DNA of 52,343 bases from CAYSLA01 sp964431685. GTDB lineage: Bacteria; Armatimonadota; UBA5829. The stretch spans positions 1-52,343 of the forward strand of contig CAYSLA010000004.1 in NCBI GenBank assembly GCA_964431685.1, given 5' to 3'. Under the pieces are notes generated by a model. That model did no database searches and had not been told where the DNA came from. It worked only from the letters and a program-made list of their open reading frames with translations. Position numbers and translations under genes: made by a program. Positions 43,700 through 51,811 of the stretch are shown piece by piece. Position 1 is the stretch's first letter, and every line of letters starts with the position of its first letter.

Positions 43700-44731
43700 A
43701 TGAGAAAGTTGTTATGTGCAGTTCTTGTGGTCGTAGTGCTGTTTGCGGCAAGCATTAGTGCAGAGGCAGTAGAGTATCGCATGGTCCGCCTGGGTCTAGT
43801 TGCGGGTGCCTCGGTCGGAGTAGCTAACGCAATCAATGATGCGGGTACGATTGTGGGCATGACTGAGGTGAGCGGCGCCAGAGCAGCGGTTTGGCGAAAT
43901 GGGTTGTGCGAGTTGATTGGCGGGATTAGCGGAGAAGCGAGCGGCATCAACGCCAGTGGCGCAATCATAGGAATCAACCGCGTCGGTCCCGGATATGGCT
44001 TCTTGTATTCAGGGTACATCATGCGTGACCTTGGAAGCATGAGTGCGCCCTTCGGTATCAATGATGCAGGGTGGGTGACAGGCCGCAAGTCGAGAGACGG
44101 CGCGGGCTCTGCTGCGTGCGCGTGGACTCCAGATGGCACATTTATAGACATGAATGGCAATGGAGCAGAAGTGTTTGATGTCAATAACAGCCTGCAGTTT
44201 GTCGGACATTCCAACCCTTGGAGCCCAGCTACGCTTTGGACCATAGACCCTTTGACTTTGTCGGTTCGACTAGAATACTATCAGAATCTTCCCGGATGCA
44301 TTTCAGGCATCGCGTATGCGATCAACGATAGTGGAGTCGCCGCAGGGCGTTCCGGGACGCGCCCTGTGATATGGGATTCGCTAGATGCTGCACCCATCGA
44401 CCTTTTGTTCGGATACCCTAGTACTTTTAGTGGAAGTGCTTGGGGAATTAATGCCTCCGGCCAGGTCGTTGGACACGTGGTTAGTAACTTAGGCACTGCA
44501 CAGAAGACAAGTGCATTCGTTTGGGACCGTGTCCACGGTTTGTCACTTCTACCTGACATTGGAGGTGAGGGACGAGCCTACGGAATCAACAACTACGGCC
44601 AAATAGTAGGGCAGGCGTCTGGCGATTCATTGTTTCCGGTGCTGTGGGAGCCCGTACCGGAGCCATCATCGCTCATTGCATTGACCGGCGGTATTGGATC
44701 GCTTTTCGCTCTCTTGCGTCGCAGGGCCTAG
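43700..44731 (+). CDS. PEP-CTERM sorting domain protein with HAF-type repeats
   Basis: 343 residues from ATG 43700, with GGAGAAACG upstream. A signal peptide (LLCAVLVVVVLFAASISAEA) is followed by at least six repeats of about 35-50 residues with the pattern A-I-N-D/A-x-G-x-I/V-V-G (GVANAINDAGTIVGMTE, GINASGAIIGINRVG, AINDSGVAAGRSG, GINASGQVVGHV, GINNYGQIVGQASG). This is the HAF extracellular repeat. The end, VPEPSSLIALTGGIGSLFALLRRRA, is a PEP-CTERM signal: VPEPS, hydrophobic helix and Arg cluster, for sorting by an exosortase at the outer envelope. No exosortase gene is in the window. Base composition looks slightly lower in GC than in neighbours. Confidence 0.9.
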   Translation: MRKLLCAVLVVVVLFAASISAEAVEYRMVRLGLVAGASVGVANAINDAGTIVGMTEVSGARAAVWRNGLCELIGGISGEASGINASGAIIGINRVGPGYGFLYSGYIMRDLGSMSAPFGINDAGWVTGRKSRDGAGSAACAWTPDGTFIDMNGNGAEVFDVNNSLQFVGHSNPWSPATLWTIDPLTLSVRLEYYQNLPGCISGIAYAINDSGVAAGRSGTRPVIWDSLDAAPIDLLFGYPSTFSGSAWGINASGQVVGHVVSNLGTAQKTSAFVWDRVHGLSLLPDIGGEGRAYGINNYGQIVGQASGDSLFPVLWEPVPEPSSLIALTGGIGSLFALLRRRA

Positions 44732-45508
44732 ACAAAGATCCGCAGAAGGTCTTTAGTGTTTGCGATCGTAAACATGTCTGCTCGATCTGCAACGGAGGTA
44801 GTTGGGCGTTGCAGGTTATCAGACGAACAGGCGATATCGATTGACAGTGAGCTTGCACAGGTTGATCTGCATCCAGGCTTCACAAATGGGTTAGAGGGCG
44901 AACGCACTTTCAATCTTCGGGTCTTCCGGGAGGTGCGCAGCAACCCCGAAATTGCGGCCCAAGTCAGTACTAACACCGAGTATGGCCGTTGGCAACGAAG
45001 TCTCATCTGGGCGTATCTGAAGACAGTTGGCAGGCCGATTCTCTATGCCGATGAACTCACCTACCTGCGGCTCACGCGCGAGCAGATCAAGTGGTCATCA
45101 CTGCCTTACAGAGAGATGAAGCGCCAAGCCCGTCATTTTGAAGCGCAGGTGCAGGCTGTGCCACGAATTTTCGTTGCGACGCGTATTCTCATGCCAGGAT
45201 ACGCCAGTCCCGTTATGCGTCGTGACGATACCATTGCACGCATAAACGGCACCCGCATATTCATTGCACTGCACCGTTACGCACAACGACACGGAACCTA
45301 CCCGGCCTCCCTCTCCGTGTTGGCTTCCGGCCTCAAATGGACTGCTCCACTCGATCCGTTCAGCGGAGGGCCGTTCAAATACAAGCGCACGGACAAAGGC
45401 TTCCTCCTCTACAGCATCGGCTCGAACCTGAAAGATGACGGCGGCGTGGAGAAGACAAAGGAACCTGGCAAGACTGATGACGGTGACATAGTCTGGCGGG
45501 GAGTCTAA
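44732..45508 (+). pseudogene. 5'-truncated protein with a pilin-like C-terminal segment
   Basis: An open frame in phase with the PEP-CTERM gene's stop begins TKIRRRSLVFAIVNMSARSATEVVG, and a GTG at 44756 is the first start. No signal peptide or ribosome site precedes it. The sequence reads as the middle and end of a larger protein seen in secreted-protein-rich bacteria. A helical stretch (ISIDSELAQVDLHPGFTNGLEGERTFNLRVFREV) is followed by IFIALHRYAQRHGTYPASLSVLASGL and DPFSGGPFKYKRTDKGFLLYSIGSNLKDDGG, a common C-terminal element. The N-terminal third seems lost at a junction just after the PEP-CTERM gene. Confidence 0.6.
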
Positions 45509-45602
45509 CCAAGAATAGCCGTGAGGCAGATATGGGGAGCCACGCTTCCCGTGACAGTCAGGTCGCACGTGGTCAGACAGGTTAAATGGCGGCGCGCTGA
45601 GT

Positions 45603-45632
45603 TTGTCCCACGAGTGGGGAATTTGGTATAAT
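45603..45632 (+). promoter_or_regulatory. Promoter of pdxST
   Basis: TTGTCC (45603-45608), 18-bp spacer, TGG-TATAAT with the -10 box at 45627-45632; about 67 bases upstream of pdxS. Confidence 0.65.
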
Positions 45633-45699
45633 ATTGAGATAATCACGAGCGAGTCTCCATTTGCAGAGATAATAGAATATCGAAGAAGGTGAGTTTTCG

Positions 45700-46590
45700 A
45701 TGGTAGAGCAAGAGAAGTCCACATGGCGCACTAAAGTAGGCCTGGCAGAGATGCTGAAGGGCGGCGTGATAATGGACGTCACCAACGCCGATCAGGCGAA
45801 GATCGCTGAGGATGCCGGCGCAGTCGCGGTAATGGCACTGGAGCGCGTTCCTGCAGACATCCGCAAAGAGGGCGGAGTCGCCCGGATGTCCGATCCCGAA
45901 AAGATCGTTGAGATCATGAATGTAGTCAGCATTCCGGTTATGGCAAAAGCTAGAATCGGCCATTTTGCGGAGGCTCAGGTGCTCGAGGCCCTTGGCGTCG
46001 ACTACGTGGACGAGAGCGAGGTCCTGACTCCTGCTGACGAGATGTATCACATCGACAAGCACCTCTTCAAAGTCCCGTTCGTATGCGGATGCCGCGATCT
46101 TGGTGAGGCGCTACGCCGTATTGGCGAAGGTGCGGCTATGATTCGCACCAAGGGTGAGGCCGGCTCGGGGAACATTGTTGAGGCCGTGCGGCACATGCGG
46201 ACTGTCGTTAGCCACATGCGAAAGATTCAGAACATGCGGCAGGACGAACTGATGGCCGAGGCAAAGAACCTGGGCGCGCCGTATGATTTGGTGGTAGAAG
46301 TGCATAAGACAGGCAAGCTGCCTGTACCGAACTTCTCCGCGGGCGGCATCGCGACTCCCGCCGACGCCTCGCTTATGATGCAGTTAGGCGCCGAGGCGGT
46401 CTTTGTGGGTTCCGGGATATTCAAGTCCGAAGACCCGGCTGTCCGCGCTAAGGCTATTGTTGACGCCACGACACACTACATGGACTTCAAGCTGATCGCA
46501 GAGCTCTCCAAGGGATTGGGCAAGGCAATGGAGGGACTGGATATCAGGCAGTTGGACGAGAAAGACATGCTCTCCGTGAGGGGCTGGTAG
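45700..46590 (+). CDS. pdxS: Pyridoxal 5'-phosphate synthase subunit PdxS
   Basis: 296 residues. GLAEMLKGGVIMDVTNADQAKIAEDAGAVAVMALERVP, GGVARMSDP, IPVMAKARIGHFAEAQVLEALGVDYVDESEVLTPADE, GAAMIRTKGEAGSGN and NFSAGGIATPADASLMMQLGAEAVFVGSGIF are all standard. The catalytic lysines are those of VMAKARIG and MIRTKGE. It makes PLP from ribose 5-phosphate, glyceraldehyde 3-phosphate and ammonia in a 24-mer with PdxT. AAGAAGGTGAG precedes the start and pdxT follows four bases after the stop. Confidence 0.98.
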   Translation: MVEQEKSTWRTKVGLAEMLKGGVIMDVTNADQAKIAEDAGAVAVMALERVPADIRKEGGVARMSDPEKIVEIMNVVSIPVMAKARIGHFAEAQVLEALGVDYVDESEVLTPADEMYHIDKHLFKVPFVCGCRDLGEALRRIGEGAAMIRTKGEAGSGNIVEAVRHMRTVVSHMRKIQNMRQDELMAEAKNLGAPYDLVVEVHKTGKLPVPNFSAGGIATPADASLMMQLGAEAVFVGSGIFKSEDPAVRAKAIVDATTHYMDFKLIAELSKGLGKAMEGLDIRQLDEKDMLSVRGW

Positions 46591-46594
46591 GCCG

Positions 46595-47245
46595 GTGAGT
46601 GCGGTGTTGGACGCTTCCGTCGCGGGCGTGGAAAGAGCTGGCGCACAGGCGGAAGTGTCTCTTCGTATCGGCGTGTTGGCGCTTCAGGGTGACTATCACA
46701 AGCACCTCGCAATTCTCGAGGAGATTGAGTCGGTACAAGCTCATCTTGTGAAGATGCCGGAGGAGATAGATCGTCTTCACGGTCTGATAATTCCAGGCGG
46801 CGAAAGCACGACCGTTGGAAAGCTGATGGCGAGGTATGGGGTTGATGAGGCTATCAGGCGCGGGGTTGAGCGCGGGATGGCCGTGTTTGGCACGTGCATG
46901 GGAATGATCATGCTCGCCAGCGAGATTGAGGACAGCGACCAGCAGCGCCTGGGACTGATGGACATAACTGTCCGCAGGAACGCCTTTGGCAGGCAGGTCG
47001 ATAGTTTTGAGTGCGATTTGGCGATCCCCGAGGTATGCGATGGTGCGGTGCGTGCCGTATTCATCCGGGCCCCATACGTTACGGCAGTCAGAGGCCGCGC
47101 ACAAGTGTTGGCGAGGCTGGACAGCGGCGAAATAGTGATGGTGCGTCAGGGTTCCTGTTTGGGGGCTGCGTTCCATCCAGAGCTCACCAATGATGCCCGC
47201 GTGCACCGATATTTCTGCAGGGTGGCATCTGAATCAATGAGGTGA
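46595..47245 (+). CDS. pdxT: Pyridoxal 5'-phosphate synthase glutaminase subunit PdxT
   Basis: 216 residues from GTG 46595. The family normally begins near RIGVLALQGDYHKH, so the first 22 residues are an extension, or a later start is used. GLIIPGGESTTVGKL, FGTCMGMIMLA (nucleophile Cys) and AAFHPELTND (His and Glu of the triad) are present. It splits glutamine to supply ammonia to PdxS. Confidence 0.96.
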   Translation: MSAVLDASVAGVERAGAQAEVSLRIGVLALQGDYHKHLAILEEIESVQAHLVKMPEEIDRLHGLIIPGGESTTVGKLMARYGVDEAIRRGVERGMAVFGTCMGMIMLASEIEDSDQQRLGLMDITVRRNAFGRQVDSFECDLAIPEVCDGAVRAVFIRAPYVTAVRGRAQVLARLDSGEIVMVRQGSCLGAAFHPELTNDARVHRYFCRVASESMR

Positions 47246-47271
47246 TTTCCGGCAGTTGCCTGAACGGCGCC

Positions 47272-47997
47272 TTATCGACGTTCGACCACCTCGGTCTGCT
47301 GCTTGAGTTTTATGACCTGGTTAGGGCCGTAGTATCCTTTCTTCAGGGAGAGGTTGGCGTAGACCAGTGTGTTCTTCCCTATCAGACACCCCGGGCTCGT
47401 TACCGTGTTGCAGCCCGTTTGCACTCCATCGCCGAGGACGGCGCCAAACTTCGGCAGGCTTGTGTCGTAAACCGTGTCCTGGATGACTAGTTTGATTGAT
47501 GGTCGTTTGCCAGTCTGCGGGTCCTTGACGCTCACCACCGGCACATTGGATAGACGCGTACCAGCCCCCAGGTTCACTCCGCGCCCGAGGATGCTGTCAC
47601 CTGCATAGGCAAAGTGCGGACACTGTGCCGTATCCAGCATGATCGTGTTCTTCAACTCAGAGCAGTGGCCAATGATGCAGTTGTCACCGACTAGAACGTC
47701 GCCGCGGATGTATGCGCCGTGCCGTATCTGGCAGTTTCTGCCGATTATGCAGGGGCCTTGCACAAAGGCGCCTGGTTCCACCACAGTGCCTTCGCCGATG
47801 ACCACAGCGTCCTTGTCATCTACGTACGCGCCCTTCATAACGGTGCCGGCTATCTGACAGTCGGCATCCATAGCCATTATGTAGTCAAAGGCAAATCTGC
47901 CTACGCGCCGCAATGCCTCCCAGACGTACTCGCAGTCTTCGAACACCGCCCTGTATTCGAACCCCTCAAGATCGAAGAAATCCTCCGGTTTGAGCAT
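47272..47997 (-). CDS. Left-handed beta-helix acyltransferase-like protein (GlmU/LpxA-type hexapeptide repeats)
   Basis: 241 residues from the ATG at 47995-47997, with AAAGGA six bases upstream; the frame back to 48060 has no support. The N-terminal 60 residues are short and helical (FFDLEGFEYRAVFEDCEYVWEAL). Then hexapeptide repeats follow: VVIGEGTVVEPGAFVQGPCIIGRNCQIRHGAYIRGDVLVGDNCIIGHCSELKN and NLGAGTRLSNVPVVSVKD and GDGVQTGCNTVTSPGCLIGKN. They resemble the acetyltransferase half of GlmU. An acyl- or acetyl-CoA-dependent sugar transferase is likely; the substrate is unknown. Confidence 0.8.
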   Translation of the reverse strand: MLKPEDFFDLEGFEYRAVFEDCEYVWEALRRVGRFAFDYIMAMDADCQIAGTVMKGAYVDDKDAVVIGEGTVVEPGAFVQGPCIIGRNCQIRHGAYIRGDVLVGDNCIIGHCSELKNTIMLDTAQCPHFAYAGDSILGRGVNLGAGTRLSNVPVVSVKDPQTGKRPSIKLVIQDTVYDTSLPKFGAVLGDGVQTGCNTVTSPGCLIGKNTLVYANLSLKKGYYGPNQVIKLKQQTEVVERR

Positions 47998-48239
47998 ACC
48001 CGTTCCTTTCGAATAGAACAACTTGAATCCAATTATATGGAGTCTACGAATGCGTGTCAATAACGGTCAGTGGGCACAGTGGTGTTATAGCGCTGATGCC
48101 GTTTTGTGGGGCAGGGGGTGGCCATTCTCTAGGCCAAGACGCCCGCTTGGGAAATGAAGGAATATCGGGTGGAATAGAATAACTCAAATGTGGGAATACT
48201 GACTTCAATAATACCAGACACGGAGGTTTCGAGTAGACT

Positions 48240-48809
48240 ATGGTAAAAGGGACTCAGACTGAGACCAACATTCTGACCGCGTTTGCGGGCGAATCGCAGG
48301 CAAGGAACAGGTACACCTACTACGCCAGCCAGGCAAAGAAGGAAGGCTACGAGCAGATTTCCTGGATATTTGAGGAGACCGCAAACCAGGAAAAGGAGCA
48401 TGCCAAGAGACTCTTCAAGTTGCTTGAAGGCGGCGATGTGGAGGTCACGGCGGCTTTCCCGGCTGGTGTGATCTGCACTACTTTGGAGAATCTGAAAGCT
48501 GCCGCCGCAGGCGAACACCACGAACAGACCTCGATGTATCCGGACTTTGCGAAGAAGGCGCGCGAAGAAGGCCTGAACAGCATCGCGGACATATTTGAGG
48601 CAATTGCGATCGCTGAGAGACAGCACGAGAAGCGTTTCAACGCAGTGGCCGCGAACATCGAGGCAGGAACAGTGTTCCAGAAGCCGCAGAAGGTAGTCTG
48701 GCGCTGTCGCAACTGCGGCTATCTGAGTGAAGGTACGGACGCACCGAAGGTATGTCCGGCGTGCAATCACGCTCAGGCACATTTTGAGCTCTTGGGCGAA
48801 AACTACTGA
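48240..48809 (+). CDS. Rubrerythrin
   Basis: 189 residues. The diiron domain has the FAGESQARNRYTYYASQAKKEG and EETANQEKEHAKRLF motifs, then AIAERQHEKRF with the second E-x-x-H pair. A rubredoxin-like end, WRCRNCGYLSEG plus PKVCPACNHAQAHFEL, binds one iron with four Cys. It reduces hydrogen peroxide in anaerobes. It heads an oxygen-defence run with superoxide reductase, rubredoxin and flavodiiron protein. Confidence 0.96.
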   Translation: MVKGTQTETNILTAFAGESQARNRYTYYASQAKKEGYEQISWIFEETANQEKEHAKRLFKLLEGGDVEVTAAFPAGVICTTLENLKAAAAGEHHEQTSMYPDFAKKAREEGLNSIADIFEAIAIAERQHEKRFNAVAANIEAGTVFQKPQKVVWRCRNCGYLSEGTDAPKVCPACNHAQAHFELLGENY

Positions 48810-48826
48810 CCGGAGGACAACACAAA

Positions 48827-49201
48827 GTGACTGAAAGACTTCAGGTTTACAAGTGCGACCATTGCGGGATCATCGTCGAAGTGCTGCACGCGGGTGCTGG
48901 AAAGCTTGTCTGCTGTGGTGAGCAGATGAAGCTTATGACTGAGAATACCGTGGACGCTGCTAAAGAAAAGCACGTTCCGGTCGTCGAGAAGACGGCTGAT
49001 GGTTACAAGGTGACCGTCGGCAGCGTCGCACATCCGATGGAGGAGAAGCACTACATCGAATGGATCGAGCTTCTTGCCGACGGCCAGGCATACAGGCAGT
49101 TCCTGAATCCTGGTGACGCTCCCGAAACGTTGTTCTGCATCAACGCAACAAATGTCACCGCACGGGAATACTGCAACCTGCACGGTTTGTGGAAGAGCTG
49201 A
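48827..49201 (+). CDS. Desulfoferrodoxin-type superoxide reductase
   Basis: 124 residues from GTG 48827. YKCDHCGIIVEVLHAGAGKLVCCGEQM is the desulforedoxin domain with four Cys. The SOR domain has AKEKHVPVVEK (His and Glu near iron), SVAHPMEEKHYIEWIEL and ATNVTAREYCNLHGLWKS with the axial Cys and His. It reduces superoxide to peroxide, which rubrerythrin can remove. It is 17 bases after the rubrerythrin stop. Confidence 0.97.
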   Translation: MTERLQVYKCDHCGIIVEVLHAGAGKLVCCGEQMKLMTENTVDAAKEKHVPVVEKTADGYKVTVGSVAHPMEEKHYIEWIELLADGQAYRQFLNPGDAPETLFCINATNVTAREYCNLHGLWKS

Positions 49202-49239
49202 CACTGTTTGCTGGTGGCAGTCGCTGAGTATTGACAAGG

Positions 49240-49295
49240 GCTATGCTTCGGGAAAGGCAGATGCTTCGGGACGGGGAACTGTCCCGAAGCATAGC
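49240..49295 (+). promoter_or_regulatory. Alternative-hairpin structure between superoxide reductase and rubredoxin genes
   Basis: The 14-bp stem GCTATGCTTCGGGA (49240-49253) pairs with TCCCGAAGCATAGC (49282-49295). An exact second copy of its inner part, ATGCTTCGGGA, at 49261-49271 can pair with the same 3' arm instead. Two mutually exclusive folds are therefore possible. Confidence 0.7.
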
Positions 49296-49331
49296 TCGTA
49301 GTTCGTCAATGTTTAGACTGGAGGATCCAAA

Positions 49332-49493
49332 TTGGACAAATGGGAATGCGACCTTTGCGGATATGTCTATGACCCTGCGCTGGGCGACCCGGATAACGAC
49401 GTTGCGCCTGGAACGGCGTGGGATGATGTTCCGGACAGTTGGGTGTGTCCCGACTGCGGCGCTGGCAAAGATAGTTTCACCAAACTTGATTGA
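49332..49493 (+). CDS. Rubredoxin
   Basis: 53 residues from TTG 49332, with GGAGG seven bases upstream; too short for many gene finders. WECDLCGYVYDPALGDP and SWVCPDCGAGKDSF hold the two C-x-x-C knuckles, and the central DDVPDSWVCP is typical. It transfers electrons to rubrerythrin, superoxide reductase and the flavodiiron protein. A hairpin (49501-49534) follows the stop. Confidence 0.95.
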   Translation: MDKWECDLCGYVYDPALGDPDNDVAPGTAWDDVPDSWVCPDCGAGKDSFTKLD

Positions 49494-49500
49494 CGCTCGA

Positions 49501-49534
49501 TTGATCCCTGAAGTATCATTGCCTCAGGGATCAA
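49501..49534. terminator. 11-bp hairpin between rubredoxin and flavodiiron genes
   Basis: TTGATCCCTGA pairs perfectly with TCAGGGATCAA around a 12-nt loop. No T tract; it may end or process the upstream transcript while the downstream gene is still read. Confidence 0.6.
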
Positions 49535-49553
49535 CTGTGTCTGGAGGATGTGT

Positions 49554-50780
49554 ATGCAAGCGATTGAGGTAAAAAGCGGAGTCCACTGGGTTGGAGCAAT
49601 CGACTGGGATGTTCGCGATTTCCACGGGTATCTTACCGAGCTCGGTTCTACTTACAACGCGTTTCTGGTAAGAGACACCAAGACTGTCCTGTTTGACACA
49701 GTGAAGAAAGGCTTCTTTGATGATCTGATTCATCACATATCGCAGGTGACCAATCCTGGCGACATCGACTACATTGTGGTCAACCACGTTGAGATGGACC
49801 ATACGGGTGTGTTGCCGGAAGTCATTGATCTGGTGCGTCCGGAGAAGGTCTTCTGCTCAGCAAATGGTAAGAAGGCTCTGCTCGCTCACCACGAAGGCGT
49901 TGATTGGCCGCTGGAGGTTGTGGCAAACGGCGACAAGCTTGAGTTGGGCGACCGATCAGTGCAGTTCCTGGAGACAAAGATGCTGCACTGGCCAGATTCC
50001 ATGATGTCATTCATCGCTGAGCAGAATCTGCTGATCTCGCAGGATGGTTTTGGCCAGCATTGGGCGACAAGCGAGCGCTACGATGATGAAGTGGAACCCG
50101 GTGAGCTCTACTATCAGGCCAGGAAGTACTACGCTAACATCATACTGCCATACTCAAACTTCATCCAGAAGCTGCTGCAGACCGTTAAGGAAAGTGGCAT
50201 CAGCATCGATATGATCGCGCCGGACCACGGTCTAATCTGGCGACGAGACGTGGCCAAGATCATCGACTGCTATGACCAGTGGAGCAGGCAGGTGACTTGT
50301 TCCAAGGCTGTTATTGTCTACGACACGATGTGGGACAGCACCCGCAAGATGGCGAAGGCAGTGGCGGAAGGCATTCAGAAGCAGGGCGTTGCGGTGAAGT
50401 TAATGAACCTGCAGTCAGTTCACCGCAGCGACGTCGTGACTGAGCTTCAGGACAGCCGAGCACTGGTTGTTGGCTCGCCGACCCTGAACAACGGTCTTAT
50501 GCCTCGTGTCGCGGACGTGCTCACCTATCTCAAGGGGTTGCGTCCTGCGGGCAAGGTAGGAGCGGCGTTCGGGAGCTACGGCTGGGGCGGCGAGGCAGTG
50601 AAGCTGGTCAACGCAGGTCTGACGGAAATGAATGTGGAACTGCTGCATGACGGCCTGCGCGTGAACTACGTTCCGACAGAGGCGGACCTGGCTCAGTGTG
50701 TCGAACTAGGCGAGAAAATCGGGTCTGCGGTGAACAATCAGTCCGCGTGTGAGATTCACGGCCAATCGGCTGCACGATGA
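49554..50780 (+). CDS. Flavodiiron protein (FprA, rubredoxin:oxygen oxidoreductase)
   Basis: 408 residues from ATG 49554, with GGAGG six bases upstream; an ATG at 49548 overlaps the ribosome site. The beta-lactamase-like diiron part has NHVEMDHTG (H-x-E-x-D-H), TKMLHWPDSM, ISQDGFGQHWA and APDHGLIWR as iron ligands. The flavodoxin part starts at VIVYDTMWDSTRKMA and ends with GSYGWGGEAVK. It reduces oxygen to water (or NO), with electrons from rubredoxin. It is the last gene in the oxygen-defence run. Confidence 0.96.
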   Translation: MQAIEVKSGVHWVGAIDWDVRDFHGYLTELGSTYNAFLVRDTKTVLFDTVKKGFFDDLIHHISQVTNPGDIDYIVVNHVEMDHTGVLPEVIDLVRPEKVFCSANGKKALLAHHEGVDWPLEVVANGDKLELGDRSVQFLETKMLHWPDSMMSFIAEQNLLISQDGFGQHWATSERYDDEVEPGELYYQARKYYANIILPYSNFIQKLLQTVKESGISIDMIAPDHGLIWRRDVAKIIDCYDQWSRQVTCSKAVIVYDTMWDSTRKMAKAVAEGIQKQGVAVKLMNLQSVHRSDVVTELQDSRALVVGSPTLNNGLMPRVADVLTYLKGLRPAGKVGAAFGSYGWGGEAVKLVNAGLTEMNVELLHDGLRVNYVPTEADLAQCVELGEKIGSAVNNQSACEIHGQSAAR

Positions 50781-50826
50781 GTAGGTTGAATCTTGCCGCC
50801 AGACTCACAGGAGGAGGTGCCTGCTA

Positions 50827-51600
50827 GTGTTCAGACTGGCCAGTTTCAATGCCAACTCAATCAGATCACGAATGCCAATCATCCTGGACTGGATTGCGGC
50901 GAATGATTGTGATGTGCTCTGTGTTCAGGAGACCAAAGTCACCGACGCCGACTTTCCTGTGGACGCTATCAGGGACGCCGGCTTACACTGTGTGTTTAAT
51001 GGACAGAAGTCGTATAACGGAGTCGCGATCATCAGCAAGACTCCCCCTGATGACGTCGTCAAAGGTCTGGGAACTCCGGCAGAGGAAGCGAGGGTGATAA
51101 GAGCGAGGTTCGGCGATGTGATCGTGCTAAATACCTACGTGCCGCAAGGGACTTCGCCTGACTCCCCCAGATTCCAGTACAAGCTCGATTTTATCGCGGG
51201 CATTCCTGGTCTTCTCTCGGAGGAGTTCGGGGCCGGTGACAAGATTGTCTGGACGGGTGATTTCAACGTGGCTCCCAAGCCGATAGACGTATACGACCCG
51301 GAAGGACTTTTGGGCAGCGTCTGCTATCATCCGTTAGAACAGAAAGCCTTCGAAGCGGCGATGTCCTGGCCGTTTCAGGATGTTTTCCGCAAACACCACC
51401 CTGACGAACCGTACCAATACACCTTCTGGGACTATCGAGTGCCGAACGCGGTGAAGCGGAAGATGGGGTGGAGACTCGACCACATCGTCGCCAGCAAGCC
51501 CCTGGCTGACTTGTCGGTCAACTCCTGGATCGACATTGCGCCCCGCATGCTCGAGAAACCGTCTGACCACACTTTCATAGCAGCCGACTTCGACATATAG
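50827..51600 (+). CDS. xthA: Exodeoxyribonuclease III
   Basis: 257 residues from GTG 50827, with a long GGAGGAGG upstream. LASFNANSIRSR, DVLCVQETKV (catalytic Glu), NTYVPQG, WTGDFNVAPKPIDVYDPE (Asp and Asn), and RRLDHIVASKPL... are standard; in detail the end reads MGWRLDHIVASKPLAD and EKPSDHTFIAADFDI (Asp-His). It cuts abasic sites in DNA repair. It follows the flavodiiron gene after 46 bases, which fits oxidative-damage repair. Confidence 0.95.
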   Translation: MFRLASFNANSIRSRMPIILDWIAANDCDVLCVQETKVTDADFPVDAIRDAGLHCVFNGQKSYNGVAIISKTPPDDVVKGLGTPAEEARVIRARFGDVIVLNTYVPQGTSPDSPRFQYKLDFIAGIPGLLSEEFGAGDKIVWTGDFNVAPKPIDVYDPEGLLGSVCYHPLEQKAFEAAMSWPFQDVFRKHHPDEPYQYTFWDYRVPNAVKRKMGWRLDHIVASKPLADLSVNSWIDIAPRMLEKPSDHTFIAADFDI

Positions 51601-51614
51601 AAAGCAACGCAAAA

Positions 51615-51672
51615 TGTCATTTCGACCGCAGGGAGAAATCCCCGGAGACTTTTCCCTCTTGTCGGAATGACA
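51615..51672 (+). repeat. Dispersed intergenic repeat family A, copy 3
   Basis: TGTCATTTCGAC at 51615-51626 and GTCGGAATGACA at 51661-51672 form near-perfect terminal inverted repeats. Between them lie GCAGGGAGAAATC and TCCGGGG-like halves. The 26-bp left core matches copies 1 and 2. Confidence 0.85.
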
Positions 51673-51701
51673 GAAGGAATCTTCTTGATCGGTGGAGAAT
51701 A

Positions 51702-51730
51702 TTGACATCAACCGAACAAGGTGGTATCCT
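51702..51730 (+). promoter_or_regulatory. Promoter of the SUMF1-domain lipoprotein gene
   Basis: TTGACA (51702-51707), 17-bp spacer, TATCCT (51725-51730). Confidence 0.7.
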
Positions 51731-51811
51731 ACACTTAAGCTGACAAATCGGCAACCAACGAAACTGCCTGACGTCAGTTTGAGCAATCGCAGATTATTGG
51801 AGGCATTTAGG

